This document shows positions 6,121-6,945 of a DNA stretch of 6,945 nt, piece by piece. Location of the stretch: NCBI GenBank assembly GCA_905236375.1, contig CAJOOW010000045.1:1-6945 (forward strand). Reading direction: 5' to 3'. How positions within the stretch are numbered: position 1 is the first letter of the stretch; every line of letters begins with the position of its first letter. The notes beneath the pieces are model-generated. The model did no database searches. It was not told the DNA's origin and saw only the letters and a list, made by a program, of their open reading frames with translations. The DNA is from an uncultured Alphaproteobacteria bacterium. GTDB lineage: Bacteria > Pseudomonadota > Alphaproteobacteria > RUG11792. A program made the position numbers and the translations under genes.

Positions 6121-6206
6121 GAATTGCATAGATGTGTGCTACTTCATAAAAAAAACTATGCAAATCTCATCAAGATAAGCTGATTAAATTTAAATGCAGC
6201 TTTTTT
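6121..6206 (+). ncRNA. Candidate small RNA or transcribed leader (unrecognised)
   Basis: About 86 nt bounded by the promoter at 6085-6114 and a terminator-like hairpin at 6177-6206. The 5' hairpin pairs TTGCATAG (6124-6131) perfectly with CTATGCAA (6156-6163). Its 24-base loop includes eight A (6148-6155) and a possible inner ATG/CAT pairing. A single-stranded linker (6164-6176) follows, then AAGCTG/CAGCTT with a T run. It lacks the conserved features of 4.5S RNA, 6S RNA or tRNA. It may be an independent RNA, or an attenuator leader for the hydrolase gene that begins 114 nt after its end. This is inferred from sequence pattern alone. Confidence 0.4.
6177..6206 (+). terminator. Candidate terminator of the small RNA
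   Basis: AAGCTG (6177-6182) pairs with CAGCTT (6197-6202) around a 14-base AT-rich loop that contains the palindrome TTAAATTTAA (6184-6193). Six T (6201-6206) follow, the first two of them inside the stem. The stem is 6 bp, half GC. No plus-strand protein gene lies upstream for it to end, which suggests a non-coding transcript or a leader attenuator. Confidence 0.45.
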
Positions 6207-6261
6207 AGCACTGAGAAATTGAATTCAAAAACAATCAATCATTATTCAAGGTTAGAAAGCG

Positions 6262-6275
6262 TTATCAAAAGATAA
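6262..6275. promoter_or_regulatory. Operator-like inverted repeat upstream of the hydrolase
   Basis: TTATC-AAAA-GATAA is a perfect 5-bp inverted repeat with a 4-base centre. It partly overlaps a weak promoter candidate, TTGCCT (6276-6281) and TATAAA (6297-6302), with a short spacer of 15. Its position 45 bp before the start codon suits a repressor site, but such AT-rich repeats also occur by chance. Confidence 0.25.
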
Positions 6276-6319
6276 TTGCCTAGAAAAACAATCATTTATA
6301 AAAAAGAAAGGATAAAAAC

Positions 6320-6721
6320 ATGGATAAGGAAATAGAAATTATGGCAAAAACAATTTATGGAGAGGCCAGGGGAGAATATAAAAAAGAGGGGATTAAAGCG
6401 CTTGAAGCGGTCGGACATGTTATTATGAACCGATCTCTTTCGAGTTCTCTTCCAGTTTCATCAGAATGTCTCAAACCTAAACAATTTTCATGTTGGAATC
6501 CGGGTGATCCAAATCGCAAAGTAATTGAGAATGCAACACTATCGGATCCGGTTTATAGAATCTGTTATATCGTTGCAAAAAGGATTATTTGCGGAGAGGT
6601 CGATGACATTACAGGAGGAGCAAATCACTATTACAGTCGTCACTTAAAGAAAATTCCATATTGGGCAAAGGGAAAAATATCAACAGTTCAGATTGGCAAC
6701 CACATTTTTTTCAAACTTTAA
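6320..6721 (+). CDS. SleB/CwlJ-type cell wall hydrolase (Hydrolase_2 family)
   Basis: The family cleaves peptidoglycan glycan strands; members act in spore germination in Firmicutes and, in Gram-negative bacteria, as cell-wall or phage and gene-transfer-agent lysis enzymes. The 133-residue protein is essentially the catalytic domain alone. It shows MAKTIYGEARGE (8-19) with the likely catalytic E15, AVGHVIMNR (30-38), QFSCWNPGDP (55-64), the GGANHYYS motif (99-106) and PYWAKG (113-118), ending IGNHIFFKL. There is no signal peptide, transmembrane segment or peptidoglycan-binding domain, so export would need another route or a holin. The start is supported by AAAGGA (6307-6312), seven bases before the ATG. 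It stands alone; a convergent gene ends only 9 bp downstream. Origin from a phage remnant is possible, but no other phage gene is seen. Confidence 0.87.
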   Translation: MDKEIEIMAKTIYGEARGEYKKEGIKALEAVGHVIMNRSLSSSLPVSSECLKPKQFSCWNPGDPNRKVIENATLSDPVYRICYIVAKRIICGEVDDITGGANHYYSRHLKKIPYWAKGKISTVQIGNHIFFKL

Positions 6722-6730
6722 AAATTTGTT

Positions 6731-6945
6731 TCACTTTATGAGACTGTAAGCAGCCAAAAGCGGATCAGTTATTGCAATAAAAGCACTAATTGCTTGCCTA
6801 TCTGCGAGCCAAATGCCTTGGGAAAGACCTTGGCTTTGTATCTGAACTATGGGGCGTTGTGGAATGTTTTTTGATGATAGTATTTTCGCTGCAGTATACT
6901 GATATGGATAGCCGTTTACTCCATACTCTTGGCATGCTTTCACGA
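6731..6945 (-). CDS. 3' end of an unrecognised gene running off the right edge
   Basis: The frame is open from the right edge to TGA (6733-6731), giving about 71 residues of C-terminal sequence. It includes CQEYGVNGYPYQY near the edge, then IPQRPIVQIQSQGLSQGIWL and ADRQAISAFIAITDPLLAAY, ending SLIK. The codon at 6943-6941 is GTG and could be a start, but no ribosome binding site can be seen before the edge and the gene probably extends further. GVNGYP loosely recalls thioredoxin-fold proteins, but the rest does not fit, so no function is assigned. The mixed, non-repetitive composition supports a real protein. It converges on the hydrolase gene with a 9-bp gap and no visible terminator. Confidence 0.55.
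   Translation of the reverse strand, partial: VKACQEYGVNGYPYQYTAAKILSSKNIPQRPIVQIQSQGLSQGIWLADRQAISAFIAITDPLLAAYSLIK

Larger units (their letters stand above)
5757..6319. other. Gene-free region between typA and the cell wall hydrolase
   Basis: No protein gene is supported in these 563 bp. From left to right it holds the typA leader and promoter (minus strand), the right copy of the 41-bp inverted repeat (5918-5958), about 120 bp in which I see no convincing signal, the promoter, hairpin and terminator series of a candidate small RNA (6085-6206), a palindrome TTGAATTCAA (6219-6228), the inverted repeat TTATC-AAAA-GATAA (6262-6275), and the ribosome binding site of the hydrolase. A 39-codon minus-strand frame (5911-6030) runs through the repeat but has no features of a gene. 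Confidence 0.6.

Overview
The window looks like chromosomal DNA from an AT-rich Gram-negative bacterium, most likely an alphaproteobacterium and possibly a host-associated lineage such as the Rickettsiales or Holosporales. The reasons are the low GC content, the RppH and TypA types, and an LpxI-type lipid A enzyme, which many alphaproteobacteria use in place of LpxH. The placement is inferred from reading the proteins; no database search was possible.

Layout, left to right. Positions 1-301 hold no convincing gene, but they carry one copy (179-219) of a 41-bp sequence repeated in inverted orientation at 5918-5958, and a promoter whose spacer contains a run of ten T. That promoter drives a small exported protein (302-547), whose natural C-terminus seems to continue in another frame to 666. 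Next come recA (770-1828) and an overlapping lpxI (1791-2630), likely one transcription unit. A strong ribosome binding site then starts a short exported Lys/Glu-rich protein (2780-3208) that ends at a clear intrinsic terminator (3231-3257). rppH (3345-3863) follows and converges on typA/bipA, which lies on the minus strand (3921-5756) and has a good promoter at 5830-5858. The gene-free stretch 5757-6319 contains the second repeat copy and an ordered promoter, hairpin and terminator set (6085-6206) that looks like an undescribed small RNA or transcribed leader. A signal-less SleB-type cell wall hydrolase (6320-6721) follows, then the 3' end of an unrecognised minus-strand gene that runs off the right edge.

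Most of the window is housekeeping: DNA repair (RecA), lipid A synthesis (LpxI), mRNA decay (RppH) and ribosome-associated stress GTPase function (TypA). The accessory parts are the two small exported proteins, the inverted repeat pair, the candidate RNA and the lone hydrolase. No transposase, CRISPR array, tRNA or rRNA was seen. The best candidates for something undescribed are the RNA at 6121-6206 and the repeat pair. Both are inferred from sequence pattern alone.
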